This document shows, piece after piece, positions 31,499 to 32,011 of a stretch of DNA of 32,011 nucleotides. The stretch covers positions 1-32,011 of the forward strand of contig JAGBBE010000197.1 of assembly GCA_017938645.1 (NCBI GenBank), read 5' to 3'. Position numbers and translations under genes: made by a program. Numbering within the stretch: position 1 is the first letter of the stretch; each line of letters starts with the position of its first letter. The notes beneath the pieces were generated by a model. It was not told the origin of the DNA and ran no database searches. It was given only the letters and a program-made list of their open reading frames with translations. The stretch is from Clostridia bacterium (lineage in GTDB: Bacteria > Bacillota_A > Clostridia > Christensenellales > Aristaeellaceae).

Positions 31499-32011
31499 TC
31501 AGAAAGTCATTTTGCTCTGGATGTAGGCGGGCAGATCAGCCAGCTTCACGCGCTCCTGAGTCATGGTATCGCGGTCGCGCACCGTGACGGACTGGGTCTC
31601 TTCGGTCTCGAAGTCGACGCAGATGCAGAAGGGGGTGCCGATCTCATCCTGACGGCGGTAGCGCTTGCCGATGGAGCCGGTCTCGTCGTACTCGACCATG
31701 AAGTGCTTGCTCAGCTCTTCGTAGATCTCGGTGGCCAGGCCGCCCAGCTTGTTCTTCTGCAGCGGGAGCACGGCGCACTTGTAGGGAGCCAGCGCGGGAT
31801 GCAGGTGCATAACGGTACGCACGTCGCCGCCTTCCAGCTCTTCCTCTTCGTAGGCGTTGCACAGGAAGGCCAGCACCATGCGGTCCACGCCGAGGGAAGG
31901 CTCGATGCAGTAGGGCACGAACTTCTCGTTGGTCATGGGATCCAGATACTCCATGCCCTTGCCGGAGTGGTTCTGATGCTGGGTCAGGTCGTAATCCGTA
32001 CGGTCGGCAAT
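31499..32011 (-). CDS. glyS: glycyl-tRNA synthetase, single-chain type (5' end missing)
   Basis: The last 170 residues of a class II aminoacyl-tRNA synthetase that charges tRNA-Gly. Visible: motif 3 ([13 protein letters not shown]) of the catalytic core, then the anticodon-binding domain ([19 protein letters not shown]...[26 protein letters not shown]) and the end [12 protein letters not shown]. This is the homodimeric type shared with Bacillota and eukaryotes, not the two-subunit form. The gene continues beyond base 32011, so the N-terminus and any T-box leader are not visible. Confidence 0.95.
   Translation of the reverse strand: MADRTDYDLTQHQNHSGKGMEYLDPMTNEKFVPYCIEPSLGVDRMVLAFLCNAYEEEELEGGDVRTVMHLHPALAPYKCAVLPLQKNKLGGLATEIYEELSKHFMVEYDETGSIGKRYRRQDEIGTPFCICVDFETEETQSVTVRDRDTMTQERVKLADLPAYIQSKMTF

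Overview
The window is chromosomal DNA of an anaerobic, gut-type member of the Clostridia (Bacillota). It has fairly high GC and very dense coding, with ATG, GTG and TTG starts behind AGGAGG-like ribosome binding sites and canonical housekeeping promoters (TTGACA, 17 bp, TATAAT-like). The SCIFF peptide/maturase pair, a rubredoxin-fused flavoprotein, a tetrahydrofolate riboswitch before a folT-type transporter gene and a single-chain glycyl-tRNA synthetase all support this placement. There is no rRNA, tRNA, CRISPR array, transposase or integrase, and no gene-free stretch exceeds 300 bp.

Layout. 1-3.7 kb (minus): an OmpR-type two-component system, then the SCIFF peptide gene scfA and the 3'-truncated radical SAM maturase gene scfB. 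A 258-bp hairpin-rich spacer separates scfA from scfB. 3.8-5.8 kb (plus): three exported FMN-binding-type proteins, two of them small and apparently very highly expressed. 6-9.4 kb (minus): a large exported SH3/peptidoglycan-binding protein and a zinc-ribbon membrane protein. 9.5-10.3 kb (plus): a small protein and a LysM protein. 10.3-15.4 kb (minus): a tight six-gene unit behind a THF riboswitch, folT-nth-obg-yhbY-nuclease-SNF2 helicase. 15.5-17.6 kb: a free methionine sulfoxide reductase (minus) divergent from a rubredoxin-type flavoprotein, a small unknown protein and a YfbR-like 5'-nucleotidase (plus). 17.7-20 kb (minus): an ECF sigma factor, a membrane-anchored putative anti-sigma and an exported protein, with an 18-bp palindrome at the promoter. 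20.2-22.1 kb (plus): ftsH. 22.1-26.9 kb (minus): an AEC-type transporter, a Tet(M)-like ribosomal-protection GTPase with a terminator-like leader, a NahK-like sugar kinase and shikimate kinase. 27-29.8 kb (plus): an RlmI-type rRNA methyltransferase and a polytopic membrane protein, which converges on a paralogue (29.8-31.4 kb, minus). The window ends inside glyS (minus).

The most unusual signals are four. First, a roughly 140-bp multi-hairpin element occurs twice (about 1111-1251 and 25084-25223), in the same orientation downstream of minus-strand genes, with compensatory base changes in its stems. Second, a PD-(D/E)XK nuclease and an SNF2 ATPase are translationally coupled at the end of the THF-riboswitch/obg operon. 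Third, the exported FMN-binding-like cluster carries a shared variant flavinylation-type motif, DxxAGCT. Fourth, an exported PG-binding protein ends in a domain whose His/Cys arrangement recalls L,D-transpeptidases. All functions are inferred from sequence reading; no searches were run.
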